64,000 bases of DNA from Candidatus Omnitrophota bacterium (GCA_026387315.1 JAPLLY010000015.1:1-64000); one strand, 5' to 3'. Positions 46,705 through 56,712 are shown, counted from the first letter of the stretch. Notes: generated from the letters alone by a model not told the origin. A program made the numbers and translations.

Positions 46705-48492
46705 ATGAAGGATTATTTAAAGTTATTGCAATTTGTGAAACCTTATAAGGGGCCTTTTTTTGTGGCTACCGTTTGCATGGGGTTTTCCGCGGTGTTTGAT
46801 GGGGTATCTTTGGGAATGATAGTGCCTCTGGCGGATAAGGTTATGACGAATAAAAAAATCATTGTTCCTGCCAAATTGCCGGATTTTTTGGCGGGCCTTG
46901 TGGATAAAATCAATAATACTCCTGCGGAGATTATGATTAACTATATAGCGGTCAGCGTCCTTTTGCTTTTCCTCTTAAAAGGTTTTTTTGGGTTTTTTCA
47001 AAATTATATTTTGTCGGATATCGGCCAGCGGGTGATTCGGGACATTAAAAGCCAGCTTTACGCTAAGATCCAGTCATTATCGCTTAATTATTTTACGCAT
47101 AAACGCGGCGGTGAGCTGATGTCGCGGATTACTAACGACGTTAAAATCGTGGAGAATGCCGTATCCTATGGCTCAAGGGATTTGATCTATCAGAGCCTGC
47201 AGGTAGTTGTTTTTGCCACGGTTATTTTCTTTTTTTATTTTAGGATGGCTTTAGTCGCGTTTGTGTTTGTGCCTTTAATCAGTTTTCCGATTATAAAAGT
47301 TGGTAAGGCTTTAAGAAAGCTTTCTAAGCGTTCCCAGGAAAAAATCGCCGATACCAACTCCTTGCTCTATGAGACGATTATGGGCGCCAGGATTGTCAAG
47401 GCTTTTAATATGGAAGAGTATGAGGTTAATAAGTTTAACCGGGTAAACGCGGATTATTATAAAATCTGCATGAAGACAATTAAGCGCTCGCTCCTACTTG
47501 GCCCCTTTACGGAGTATTTAGCGGTAGTGGCCGGTATTCTGGTATTTATCTGGGGCGGCCATGAGGTTATTGCCGGGAGGGTATCTTTCGGTGTTTTCGG
47601 GTTTTGTATAGGTTGTTTTTTTTCTTTGTTCTCGCCATTTAAAAAATTAAGCCAGGTTAATGCTTTGAATCAGCAGGGCATGGCCGCTAGTGAGCGCATC
47701 CATGAGGTATTGGAGACAGAGGCCAGCGTAAAAGAGCCTCTGTCGGCCAAGATTTTGAGCGGTTTTAAGAAGCAGATCAAGTTTAATGATATTGGGTTTA
47801 GTTATGCCGATACGCAAATTTTAAAAGGCATTAACTTAGATATAGAATATGGCCAGATGCTGGCGATTGTCGGCCCGAGCGGCTCGGGAAAAAGTACCCT
47901 GGTAGATTTAATTCCGCGTTTTTACGATCCGCAAAATGGAGCGGTATTGATTGACGGAGTCAATATCCGGGAATTTAGTTTAAAGTCATTACGCAACCAG
48001 GTGGGCATCGTTAATCAGGAAACCATGCTCTTTAATGATACGATTCGGGCTAATATTGCTTACGGCAAACCTAATGCTTCTTTTGAAGAGATAGAGGAGG
48101 CAGCCAGAAAAGCGCATGCCCATGATTTTATACTTAATTGCGCGCAAGGTTATGAGACGATTATTGGTGACCGGGGGGTAATGATTTCCGGTGGAGAGCG
48201 CCAGCGGATTGCTATTGCCCGCGCCCTCTTAAAGGATGCTCCGATATTAATCTTGGATGAAGCTACTTCGCAATTGGATTCTACGTCTGAGCGTATTGTG
48301 CAGGAAGCTTTGGATCGTTTGGTTAGCGGTAGAACGGTATTTATGATTGCGCATCGGCTTTCTACAGTAAGAAATGCCAATAGAATTGTAGTTTTAGATA
48401 AAGGCTCGATTGTTGAGCAGGGAACGCATAGTCAGCTGCTGGAAAAGAACGGTTTATATAAGCGGCTGTATGATGCCCAAGAGATACAATAA
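46705..48492 (+). CDS. msbA: MsbA-like ABC transporter (TMD-NBD)
   Basis: GPSGSGKSTLVDLIPRFYDP; ISGGERQRIAIARALLKDAPILILDEATSQLD. Confidence 0.82.
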   Translation: MKDYLKLLQFVKPYKGPFFVATVCMGFSAVFDGVSLGMIVPLADKVMTNKKIIVPAKLPDFLAGLVDKINNTPAEIMINYIAVSVLLLFLLKGFFGFFQNYILSDIGQRVIRDIKSQLYAKIQSLSLNYFTHKRGGELMSRITNDVKIVENAVSYGSRDLIYQSLQVVVFATVIFFFYFRMALVAFVFVPLISFPIIKVGKALRKLSKRSQEKIADTNSLLYETIMGARIVKAFNMEEYEVNKFNRVNADYYKICMKTIKRSLLLGPFTEYLAVVAGILVFIWGGHEVIAGRVSFGVFGFCIGCFFSLFSPFKKLSQVNALNQQGMAASERIHEVLETEASVKEPLSAKILSGFKKQIKFNDIGFSYADTQILKGINLDIEYGQMLAIVGPSGSGKSTLVDLIPRFYDPQNGAVLIDGVNIREFSLKSLRNQVGIVNQETMLFNDTIRANIAYGKPNASFEEIEEAARKAHAHDFILNCAQGYETIIGDRGVMISGGERQRIAIARALLKDAPILILDEATSQLDSTSERIVQEALDRLVSGRTVFMIAHRLSTVRNANRIVVLDKGSIVEQGTHSQLLEKNGLYKRLYDAQEIQ

Positions 48493-48609
48493 TAAGTATT
48501 ATTAGGTTGCAAATAGGTAAAATTTTGCTATAATTACCCGATTAACTTTTTGCCTTACCTATAAGAAGGGCAAAAAATGCATATTAACCAATAGCGAAGG
48601 AGTAAAGAC

Positions 48610-49500
48610 GTGCCATCAGACTTAATCAAGCAACTTTTAGAAGCGGGCGTGCATTTTGGCCACCAGACTAAACGCTGGAATCCCAAAATGAAGAAGTTTA
48701 TTTTTGGCTCAAGAAGCGGTATTTACATTATCGACTTGGAAAAGACCCAGGAGTGCATTAACGCGGCCCGGGATTTTTTAATGGAGATAACCTCAAAAGG
48801 AGAATTCATCCTTTTTGTGGGAACTAAAAAGCAGGCTCAGGATGTAATTAAGCAAGAGGCTATCCGCAGCGGAATGTATTACGTTACTGACCGCTGGCCG
48901 GGCGGTATGCTTACTAATTTTGCCACTATCAAAAAGAGTATTAATCGTCTAAAGGACATTGAAAAGATGCGCACTGACGGAACATTTGAGAAGTTGACTA
49001 AAAAGGAAATCGCGCGCCTGGAAAAAGAGCTGGCTAAGCTCAATAAGAATTTCTCAGGGATTGTTGCTATGGAACGCATGCCCAAAGCAGCGTTTGTTGT
49101 GGATACCAAAAAAGAAGAGACTGCGGTACGCGAAGCGCGCAGGCTGGGGATTCCGATTATCGGATTGATTGATACTAACTCCAATCCTGATTTGGTAGAT
49201 TATCCTATTCCCGGTAACGATGATGCCGCCAAATCCATTCGCACGATAGTTTCGATTATTGCCGATACGATTATCGAGGGAAGAAAGAAATTCCTGTCCT
49301 ATCTTGCTCAGGAAGGGGTTAAAGTAGAAGAGGCTAAGAGCGATATTTCTACAGAGGTTCTTCCGGAAGAAGAGGTTAAAATTAAAGAAATCGAAGAGAT
49401 TGTTGAGGATAGCCAGCCGCCTGATGAGGCTTCAGCAATAAAAAGGGCGCACGCCAAGGCAGCCGCGGAAATTAATCCGAAACTCAGGAAAAAAGGGTAG
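48610..49500 (+). CDS. rpsB: Ribosomal protein S2
   Basis: LLEAGVHFGHQTKRWNPKMKKFIFGSRSGIYIIDL. Confidence 0.95.
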   Translation: MPSDLIKQLLEAGVHFGHQTKRWNPKMKKFIFGSRSGIYIIDLEKTQECINAARDFLMEITSKGEFILFVGTKKQAQDVIKQEAIRSGMYYVTDRWPGGMLTNFATIKKSINRLKDIEKMRTDGTFEKLTKKEIARLEKELAKLNKNFSGIVAMERMPKAAFVVDTKKEETAVREARRLGIPIIGLIDTNSNPDLVDYPIPGNDDAAKSIRTIVSIIADTIIEGRKKFLSYLAQEGVKVEEAKSDISTEVLPEEEVKIKEIEEIVEDSQPPDEASAIKRAHAKAAAEINPKLRKKG

Positions 49501-49539
49501 TTAAGAAAGTCTGCCTGCCGGCAGGCAGAAAGGTGTGAA

Positions 49540-50064
49540 GTGAAGAATTCAGTTAATGCGATTAAGGAATTAAGGGATATAACTTGTTCAAGTATCGCGC
49601 ATTGTAAAAAAGCTCTAGAGGAGGCCAAGGGCGATATCAAGCAAGCAGTGATATTATTACGTAAGCAAGGCTTGGAGATTGCCGCTAAAAAGCAGAGCCG
49701 CGCTGCCAAAGAGGGTAGGATTGATTGTTATATCCATCACGGCAATAAAATCGGAGTTTTGCTAGAAGTTAACTGTGAATCAGATTTTGTGGCCAGAAAT
49801 GAGGAGTTTATTAAGTTCACCAAGGATCTGGCGATGCAGATTGCCGCAGTCAGTCCGGAGTATATCAAAAAAGAAGATGTTCCGGAGGAAGTTCTAAAAC
49901 CTGAAAAAAATAAAGAAGACTATTATAAGAACAATTGTTTGTTAGAGCAGGTTTTTGTGAAAGACCCAAGTTTAATGATCAAGGATTATTTAGGCAGTAT
50001 TGTCGCGAAAATGGGTGAAAATATCGTTATTCGTAGGTTTATTCGCTACAAGATCGGCGAATAA
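49540..50064 (+). CDS. tsf: Elongation factor Ts (short form)
   Basis: IKELRDITCSSIAHCKKALEEAKGDIKQAVILLRKQGL; VNCESDFVARNEEF. Confidence 0.92.
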   Translation: MKNSVNAIKELRDITCSSIAHCKKALEEAKGDIKQAVILLRKQGLEIAAKKQSRAAKEGRIDCYIHHGNKIGVLLEVNCESDFVARNEEFIKFTKDLAMQIAAVSPEYIKKEDVPEEVLKPEKNKEDYYKNNCLLEQVFVKDPSLMIKDYLGSIVAKMGENIVIRRFIRYKIGE

Positions 50065-50787
50065 ATGGCCAAACCGGTTTACCAGAGAATCGTTCTTAAG
50101 CTTAGCGGTGAAGCGCTTCAGGGTAAGAAGACGCATGGTATAGATCCAGAGGTGCTTTTGTCCATCTCGCGCCAGATTAAAGAAATTAGAGATCTGGGGG
50201 TGGATGTGGCGGTGGTTTTAGGCGCGGGGAATATCCTGCGCGGTCAGGAGAACACTGCTTGCCGAGGCCTGGACCTGGACCGGAGTGTCGCGGATTACAT
50301 GGGAATGCTGGCTACGTGCATTAACGGACTTTCTCTGCAGGACGCGCTGGAGAAAACAGGCGTGCCGACCCGGGTGATGACCGCTATTGAAATGCAAAGG
50401 ATAGCCGAACCTTATATTAAAAGAAGGGCAATTCGGCATTTAGAAAAAGGCAGAGTGGTTATCTTTGTCGCCGGGACCGGAAATCCTTACTTTACTACGG
50501 ATACCGCGGCAGCCTTACGGGCGATGGAGATTAATGCCGATGTTATTTTGAAAGCCACTAAAGTTGATGGAGTTTATTCGGCTGATCCGCTGAAAGTAAA
50601 AGATGCCAGAAAGTTTACTCAATTAAAATACATTGATGTGCTTAAAAAGGGTTTAAAGGTAATGGATGCAACCGCCATCAGTTTATGTATGGATAATAAA
50701 TTACCGATTGTGGTTTTTAATCTTAATCGCGTGGGTAATATTAAGCGTGTAATTTTAGGCGAAAAGATTGGTACGGTCGTACGCTAA
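50065..50787 (+). CDS. pyrH: UMP kinase
   Basis: [50 protein letters not shown]. Confidence 0.95.
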   Translation: MAKPVYQRIVLKLSGEALQGKKTHGIDPEVLLSISRQIKEIRDLGVDVAVVLGAGNILRGQENTACRGLDLDRSVADYMGMLATCINGLSLQDALEKTGVPTRVMTAIEMQRIAEPYIKRRAIRHLEKGRVVIFVAGTGNPYFTTDTAAALRAMEINADVILKATKVDGVYSADPLKVKDARKFTQLKYIDVLKKGLKVMDATAISLCMDNKLPIVVFNLNRVGNIKRVILGEKIGTVVR

Positions 50788-50802
50788 ACGGAGGCAGCCA
50801 AC

Positions 50803-51363
50803 ATGTCTGTTAAGGAAACAATCCAGGGTACTGAGGAAAAAATGAAAAAGGCTTTTGAATCGATGAATCGCCAGTTTCATGAAGTAAGGACTGGTAGGGC
50901 GTCCCCGAGTTTAGTGGAAGGCCTGCATATTGATTATTACGGAACTCCGACCATGTTAAAACAGTTGGCAGCCATATCCGCGCCGGACGCGCATTTGATC
51001 GTTATCCAACCTTGGGATCTTACTGCGATTGCTGAGATTGAGAAGGCAATTTTGAAATCTAACCTGGGGGTCAGTCCTTCTAATGACGGTAAGATAATTA
51101 GAATCACTGTTCCGCAGCTATCCAAGGAGAGGCGCCAGGAGATGGCTAAGTTGCTGCATAAAATGTCTGAAGACGGGCGAGTATCTTTGCGTACGATTAG
51201 AAGAGAAGCTAAAGAATCTGTTGAGAAGCTGGAGAAGGATAAAATAATTTCTGAAGACGATAAATTTCGCGGTATTGATGAGTTGCAGAAGGTAGTGGAT
51301 AAGTATATCGCTAAGATTGATGAGCTTCTTAAGAGCAAAGAAAAAGAAGTGCTCGAGTTTTAA
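50803..51363 (+). CDS. frr: Ribosome recycling factor
   Basis: EVRTGRASPSLVEGLHIDYYGTPTMLKQLAAIS; VSLRTIRREAKESVEKLEKD. Confidence 0.95.
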   Translation: MSVKETIQGTEEKMKKAFESMNRQFHEVRTGRASPSLVEGLHIDYYGTPTMLKQLAAISAPDAHLIVIQPWDLTAIAEIEKAILKSNLGVSPSNDGKIIRITVPQLSKERRQEMAKLLHKMSEDGRVSLRTIRREAKESVEKLEKDKIISEDDKFRGIDELQKVVDKYIAKIDELLKSKEKEVLEF

Positions 51364-51444
51364 GTTATAAGCCGTAAGCCGTAAGTTTAAAGCTTAGAGC
51401 TTAAAACTTAAAGTTTTTGATAGAATTTGGAGTTTATCGGTTTT

Positions 51445-51517
51445 GGGCCTCTAGCTCATCAGGTAGAGCACCACACTTTTAATGTGGTTGTGCCGCGTTC
51501 GAGTCGCGGGAGGCTCA
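51445..51517 (+). tRNA. tRNA-Lys(UUU)
   Basis: Acceptor GGGCCTC/GAGGCTC; anticodon stem-loop CCACA-CTTTTAA-TGTGG; T-arm GTTCGAGTC. Confidence 0.9.
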
Positions 51518-51523
51518 CTTGAT

Positions 51524-51600
51524 TTAGCGTAAAGCGTTTAGCGTATAGCGTATAGCGTATAGATTTTCCTAAACGCTATTTACTATACGCTATCCGCTAA
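51524..51600. repeat. Tandem heptamer inverted repeat
   Basis: AGCGTTTAGCGTATAGCGTATAGCGTATAG ... CTAAACGCTATTTACTATACGCTATCCGCTAA. Confidence 0.8.
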
Positions 51601-51605
51601 CAAGG

Positions 51606-51687
51606 GGGCGGATGGCGAAATTGGCAGACGCGATAGCCTTAGGAGCTATTGGGGCAACCCTTGGAGGTTCAAATCCTCTTCCGCCCA
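51606..51687 (+). tRNA. tRNA-Leu(UAG)
   Basis: Acceptor GGGCGGA/TCCGCCC; anticodon loop CTTAGGA; long variable arm; GGTTCAAATCC. Confidence 0.92.
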
Positions 51688-51770
51688 TAAAAATTTTACG
51701 TAGTAAAATTTTTACTCCGAGCGATACAACAGTTTTAAATATAGGTTTGAGCGAGGAGAAGCAATGTTGC

Positions 51771-51817
51771 GGCACCCGACGCAGATTGGAATTGCGCCGG
51801 TGCGCGATAGGTATCGC
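51771..51817 (+). ncRNA. Two-hairpin element, copy 3 (upstream of tRNA-Gly)
   Basis: GCACC-C-GACGC agattggaatt GCGCCGGTGC then CGCGATAggTATCGCG running into the tRNA 5' end. Confidence 0.5.
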
Positions 51818-51892
51818 GGGAGTAGCTCAGCTGGCTAGAGCTCGACCTTGCCAAGGTCGATGTCGCGGGTTCGAATCCCGTCTCCCGCTCCA
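51816..51892 (+). tRNA. tRNA-Gly(GCC), CCA encoded
   Basis: Acceptor GCGGGAG/CTCCCGC-TCCA; anticodon loop TTGCCAA; GGTTCGAATCC. Confidence 0.93.
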
Positions 51893-52025
51893 TTTTACGG
51901 CAGTAGAGCAGGTAATTTAGATCCCGCTTCAAATTATTCGGCGGGATAAATACATCCCTTCCTTTTGGCTGCAACAGGTTTAATAATTTAGCCAAAAGGG
52001 CGGGACTCATTTAACGGAGAAGCAA

Positions 52026-52496
52026 ATGCAGATAATGGATTTTCTCTCGAAGAAGGCTATTCTCACTGATATAAAATCCACCAGCAAGGAAGACGTGATT
52101 AAAGAAATGGTGGATTTTTTGATTGAGGCTTCTGACGTGGAAAAACGTAATCGCAATAAGCTCATTGACGCGTTGATGTCCAGAGAAGCATTGGGATCAA
52201 CGGCCATCGGCCAAGGCATAGCCATACCGCATGCAAAATGCGATTGCGTGGATAGGCTGGTGGCCGCCTTTGGCCTTTCCAAAAAGGGCGTGGATTTTGA
52301 TTCCCTGGACGGTGAATTAGCTTATATTTTCTTTTTACTGGTTGCCCCGCAGGATTCCGCCGGCCCGCATCTTAAAGCATTAGCCAGAATATCCCGCCTC
52401 TTAAAGGATAAATACTTTCGCGATACCTTACGTACTTGTATGGATGAAAAATCCGTAATCAAGGTTATCACGCAGGAAGACGAAAAAAAGATTTGA
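52026..52496 (+). CDS. ptsN: PTS IIA-Ntr-like regulatory protein
   Basis: STAIGQGIAIPHAKCDCVDRLVAAFGLSKKGVDFDSLDG. Confidence 0.85.
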   Translation: MQIMDFLSKKAILTDIKSTSKEDVIKEMVDFLIEASDVEKRNRNKLIDALMSREALGSTAIGQGIAIPHAKCDCVDRLVAAFGLSKKGVDFDSLDGELAYIFFLLVAPQDSAGPHLKALARISRLLKDKYFRDTLRTCMDEKSVIKVITQEDEKKI

Positions 52497-52526
52497 CCCG
52501 CAGGGGCACATCTAATTTTTCTAAAA

Positions 52527-53768
52527 ATGAAAGCTAATACTACCGATATTTTAAAATGGTTTTATCCGGGGATAGGGATTAAGCGCTGGGTGGGCTTAAG
52601 CGCTTTTGGTGTCATACTTTTAATTTTAGGTACGGCTAATTTACGCAGTGAAGAATTCTGGTTGATTCAAATTTTGGATGCCTTGGTTGTAATTTCGGGA
52701 ATTATAATTTTAATTTTGGGCATCAAACGCTTGATGCGTTCTTTTATTGCCATATTTGTTCCATCAAGCAGGGGCACAGAGTTAATTGATATTTTGTATC
52801 AAAAGAAGCATTTAAGCCGTGGAGCGCGTATCGTTACCGTAGGCGGTGGCACAGGATTATCTGTTCTTTTAAGCGGGTTAAAAAATTATACGTCTAATAT
52901 TTCTGCCGTAGTTACGGTGGCGGATAACGGAGGCTCCAGCGGCAGGCTTAGGCAGCAGTTTGATGTTTTACCTCCCGGTGATATACGTAACTGTTTGGTG
53001 GCTCTGGCGGATGCCCCAACATTGATGCGGGATCTTTTTCAATTTCGATTTGACGCGCATTCAGAGTTTTCCGGGCACTCCTTTGGTAATCTTTTTCTTA
53101 CGGTAATGACGCGCTTGACTGGTGATTTTGAAAAGGCGATTAAGGAGACGAGTAAGGTTTTAGCTTTACGGGGACAGGTTATTCCTTCGACCTTGGGGAA
53201 TGTAACGTTGGTGGCATATTATTCAGATGGCTCAATGGTTATCGGAGAAGAGCAGATTCCTTTGGCCAGAAAGCCGATTAACAGAGTTAGCCTTACTCCC
53301 GAGGAGCCATTGGCTACGCCGGATGCCTTAAAGGCAATTAAAGAAGCGCAGATCATTGTTTTGGGCCCGGGTTCTTTGTACACTAGCATTATCCCGAATT
53401 TGTTAATCAAAGAGATTACTCAAGAGATCGCGGAATCGGAAGCGATAAAAGTTTATGTTTGCAATGTGATGACTCAACCGGGAGAAACCGATGGCTATAG
53501 CGTTTCCGATCATATTAAAGCTCTCCTGAAGCACAGCCATAAACAGATTCTGGATTACTGCGTGGTGAATAATGGCGAGGTGCCTAGTGAGGTATTAAAA
53601 CGCTACTCCCAGGATAATTCGACTTTGGTGTTTAATGACCGTAAAAAGATTGAGAATCTTGGGGTACGGGTAATCGAGGAAGATTTCATTATGATTCAGG
53701 ACGGAGTAATCCGCCATGACGCGGAAAAGTTAGCCAAGATCGTTTTAAGTTTTATTGAAGAGATTTAG
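52527..53768 (+). CDS. YvcK/CofD-like gluconeogenesis factor with N-terminal TM
   Basis: IVTVGGGTGLSVLLSGLKNYTSNISAVVTVADNGGSSGRLR. Confidence 0.88.
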   Translation: MKANTTDILKWFYPGIGIKRWVGLSAFGVILLILGTANLRSEEFWLIQILDALVVISGIIILILGIKRLMRSFIAIFVPSSRGTELIDILYQKKHLSRGARIVTVGGGTGLSVLLSGLKNYTSNISAVVTVADNGGSSGRLRQQFDVLPPGDIRNCLVALADAPTLMRDLFQFRFDAHSEFSGHSFGNLFLTVMTRLTGDFEKAIKETSKVLALRGQVIPSTLGNVTLVAYYSDGSMVIGEEQIPLARKPINRVSLTPEEPLATPDALKAIKEAQIIVLGPGSLYTSIIPNLLIKEITQEIAESEAIKVYVCNVMTQPGETDGYSVSDHIKALLKHSHKQILDYCVVNNGEVPSEVLKRYSQDNSTLVFNDRKKIENLGVRVIEEDFIMIQDGVIRHDAEKLAKIVLSFIEEI

Positions 53769-53825
53769 GAATTAGATCCTTGTTCGCTGACGATCACAAG
53801 GACTCTCGCTGGGTAAGAAACTATT

Positions 53826-54095
53826 ATGAGCTTGATTAGAAAAGAATTAATCGTAAAAAATAAACAGGGTTTACACGCGCGGCCGGCTGCTGTATTTGTG
53901 CAGATAGCTAATAAATTCGACGCGCGAATTACTGTGCGTCATGATGACGAAGAGGTTAACGGTAAGTCGATCATGGGTATTCTTATGCTTGGGGCAGAGA
54001 AGGATAGTTTGATTGTCATTGAGGCAGATGGAATGGATGCCGAAGCTGCGTTGGTAGAGTTAGAAAAGCTAATTAGTAGCGAGGAAGAGTTATGA
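53826..54095 (+). CDS. ptsH: Phosphocarrier protein HPr
   Basis: KQGLHARPAAVFVQIA (His site); GKSIMGILML (Ser site). Confidence 0.92.
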   Translation: MSLIRKELIVKNKQGLHARPAAVFVQIANKFDARITVRHDDEEVNGKSIMGILMLGAEKDSLIVIEADGMDAEAALVELEKLISSEEEL

Positions 54096-55822
54096 TTCAA
54101 CTAAAAGGAATTGCCGCCGCGGGCGGTATCAGTATCGGGCCGGCTTATATGTTGGGGAAAGAAGAGCTGGTTGTCTTACGCGAAGTGATCAACTGGGCAG
54201 ATATTCCCAAGCAGATTCAACTTTTTGAAGAAGCGCTGATTCAGACTCGCCGTGAGATTATTGAACTGCAAAAAAGGATTAGTTCGGATATGGGCCAGGA
54301 GGAGGCGCAGATTTTTGACGCGCATCTGTTGGTTCTGGAAGACCGGATGCTCATCGAAGAGGTGATTAGCCGCCTTAAAAAAGAACAGCTTAACGTTGCC
54401 TATATCTTTTCCGAGGTTTTAAAGAAATATATCGGTGTGTTTTTGAAAATCGAGGATGAATACCTTAAAGAACGCGCCGCGGATATTAACGATGTTGGTA
54501 AAAGGATATTAAGGAATCTTCTGGGGAAAGAGAAGAAGGGCTTAGATGATATCGGGGCCAAGGCGATTATTGTGGCGCATGATATCTCTCCTTCGGATAC
54601 CGTGGCAATGCATACCAAGAATGTTGCTGCTTTTGTTACGGATATCGGCGGCAAGACTTCGCATACCGCGATTATGGCTAAATCCCTGGAGATTCCCGCA
54701 GTCGTAGGGTTGGAAGGAGTTACCTCCAAAGTTAATCCGCAAGATATACTGATTGTTGATGGCAGCATGGGGATCGTGATTATTGATCCCGATGAGGAAA
54801 CGCTTAAGAGCTATCAGGCGAAACTTGAAAAGTTAAAAGGTATCGCGGATAAATTTCTGTCGGTTAAAGATTTATCGGCAGTTACTACCGATGGCCGGGC
54901 AATTTTGATTAACGCGAATATTGAATTTCCGGATGAGGTGCCCAGCGCCAAGCTGCACGGAGGCCAGGGGATTGGGCTTTACCGCACAGAGTTTTTTTAT
55001 ATGAATCGCAAGGATTCTCCCAGTGAAGAGGAGCATTATCAGGCTTATAAGTATGTGGCCCAAGAGATGAATCCGCATTCGGTGGTTATTCGTACATTAG
55101 ATATAGGTGGAGATAAATTTCTATCGCAATTTAGGATTCCGCATGAAATGCAGCCGTTTTTAGGGTGGAGGGCGATTAGATTTTGTTTAGCGCGCCCGGA
55201 TATATTTAAGTTACAGCTGCGCGCTATCCTGAGGGCTTCAGTGCATGGGAACCTTAAGCTTATGTATCCGATGATTTCCGGGGTTGAGGAGTTGCGGCAG
55301 GCAAATCAGCTTCTTGATGAAGCTAAGCAAGAGCTTAGGCAGAATGGTTTGAAGTTTAATGATAAAATTGAGGTGGGGGTAATGGTGGAGGTTCCTTCAG
55401 CGGCAATGACCGCGGATATATTGGCTAAAGAAGCAGATTTTTTCAGTATCGGGACAAATGATTTAATTCAATACTCCCTGGCAGTTGACCGCAGTAATGA
55501 GAAAGTTGCTTATCTTTATGATCCGGCGCATCCGGCAGTTTTAAGGTTGGTTAAGGGTATTATTGACGCGGCACATCAGGCTAAAATCAAGGTAGCCATG
55601 TGCGGAGAGATGGCCGGGGAACCGTCTTTGGCGCTAATTCTTTTGGGTTTAGGTTTAGATGAGTTTAGTTTACCGCCGCAAGTGATTCCGGAATTAAAGT
55701 ACGTAATTCGCGCCGTAGGTTTTAAGGCCGCGCAGGAATTGGCCGCGCAGGCAATGAAACTTTCGACTGGTAAAGAGGTTGAAGAATTTTCGCAAAATAG
55801 GTTAGCGGAGATTTTAAAATAA
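54092..55822 (+). CDS. ptsI: PTS enzyme I
   Basis: GGKTSHTAIMAKSLEIPAVVG; GVMVEVPSAAMTADILAKEADFFSIGTNDLIQY. Confidence 0.93.
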   Translation: MIQLKGIAAAGGISIGPAYMLGKEELVVLREVINWADIPKQIQLFEEALIQTRREIIELQKRISSDMGQEEAQIFDAHLLVLEDRMLIEEVISRLKKEQLNVAYIFSEVLKKYIGVFLKIEDEYLKERAADINDVGKRILRNLLGKEKKGLDDIGAKAIIVAHDISPSDTVAMHTKNVAAFVTDIGGKTSHTAIMAKSLEIPAVVGLEGVTSKVNPQDILIVDGSMGIVIIDPDEETLKSYQAKLEKLKGIADKFLSVKDLSAVTTDGRAILINANIEFPDEVPSAKLHGGQGIGLYRTEFFYMNRKDSPSEEEHYQAYKYVAQEMNPHSVVIRTLDIGGDKFLSQFRIPHEMQPFLGWRAIRFCLARPDIFKLQLRAILRASVHGNLKLMYPMISGVEELRQANQLLDEAKQELRQNGLKFNDKIEVGVMVEVPSAAMTADILAKEADFFSIGTNDLIQYSLAVDRSNEKVAYLYDPAHPAVLRLVKGIIDAAHQAKIKVAMCGEMAGEPSLALILLGLGLDEFSLPPQVIPELKYVIRAVGFKAAQELAAQAMKLSTGKEVEEFSQNRLAEILK

Positions 55823-55825
55823 GAA

Positions 55826-55918
55826 AGAAGGTGCGGGAGTGAACCCCGCACCTTCTAGATATTCCATTATTAAAGCCATAGGGTTTAAAGAATTGAATAA
55901 GAAAGAAGGTGCGGGGTG
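55826..55918 (+). promoter_or_regulatory. SD/start-sequestering leader element, copy B with a third competing arm
   Basis: AGAAGGTGCGGG (55826-55837), CCCCGCACCTTCT (55844-55856), AGAAGGTGCGGGG (55904-55916, SD plus GTG start). Confidence 0.7.
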
Positions 55919-56665
55919 AAAGCGTTAATTTTAGCTGCCGGATATGCTACCCGGCTTTATCCCTTAACTAAAAAATATCCTAAACCCCTTTTAGAGGTAA
56001 AAGACAGACCGATTATAGATTATATCATTGATAAATTAGGGTTAGTTGGCCCGATTAATGAGATTTATATCGTAACCAATAGTAAATTTATAGTGGATTT
56101 TAGAAAGTGGGCTAAGACGGTAAAGTCACCTAAGAAGATTACCCTGGTTGATGATTTGACTAAGAATAATCAGGATAGGTTAGGGGCGGTCGGGGATATA
56201 AATTTTACGATTAAAAAGAAGAAGATTCAAGAGGATCTCTTAGTGGTTGGCGGCGATAATCTATTCAGTGGTTCCCTGCGAGGATTTCTGGATGTTGCTA
56301 AGAAAAATATTGCCGCGACCTACCTGGGCTTATTTAGATTAAAGCGCAAAATTAATGCCAGCCGTTACGGCGTGGTTAAGTTGGATAAGTTAAACAGAGT
56401 AATTAGTTTTACGGAGAAGCCTAAACACCCGGAGTCAAACCTGGCAGCGATGTGTTTGTATTATATATCAAAAAATCATTTAAATTTGATTAACGCTTAT
56501 CTGCAGGATGGAAAAAGAAAAGTCGGTGAAGCCGATGCCACCGGAAGTTATATCGCTTGGTTAAAAGACAAGGTGGATGTTTACGGATATGTATTTAACG
56601 GTTCTTGGTTTGACATCGGTGATTATAAATACCTAAATATGGCAAAGAAAACATTTGCCAAATAG
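55916..56665 (+). CDS. Sugar-phosphate nucleotidyltransferase
   Basis: KALILAAGYATRLYPLTKKYPKPLLEVKDRPIIDYII. Confidence 0.85.
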   Translation: MKALILAAGYATRLYPLTKKYPKPLLEVKDRPIIDYIIDKLGLVGPINEIYIVTNSKFIVDFRKWAKTVKSPKKITLVDDLTKNNQDRLGAVGDINFTIKKKKIQEDLLVVGGDNLFSGSLRGFLDVAKKNIAATYLGLFRLKRKINASRYGVVKLDKLNRVISFTEKPKHPESNLAAMCLYYISKNHLNLINAYLQDGKRKVGEADATGSYIAWLKDKVDVYGYVFNGSWFDIGDYKYLNMAKKTFAK

Positions 56666-56712
56666 TTACCTTATGACGGCAAGCGGAAAAGTGTTTTCTA
56701 GTGATAAAACAA

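Noticed and set aside
55826-55856. AGAAGGTGCGGG...CCCGCACCTTCT as a ptsI terminator
   Set aside because: Strong hairpin but no U-tract follows; its complementarity to the downstream SD arm is the better explanation.
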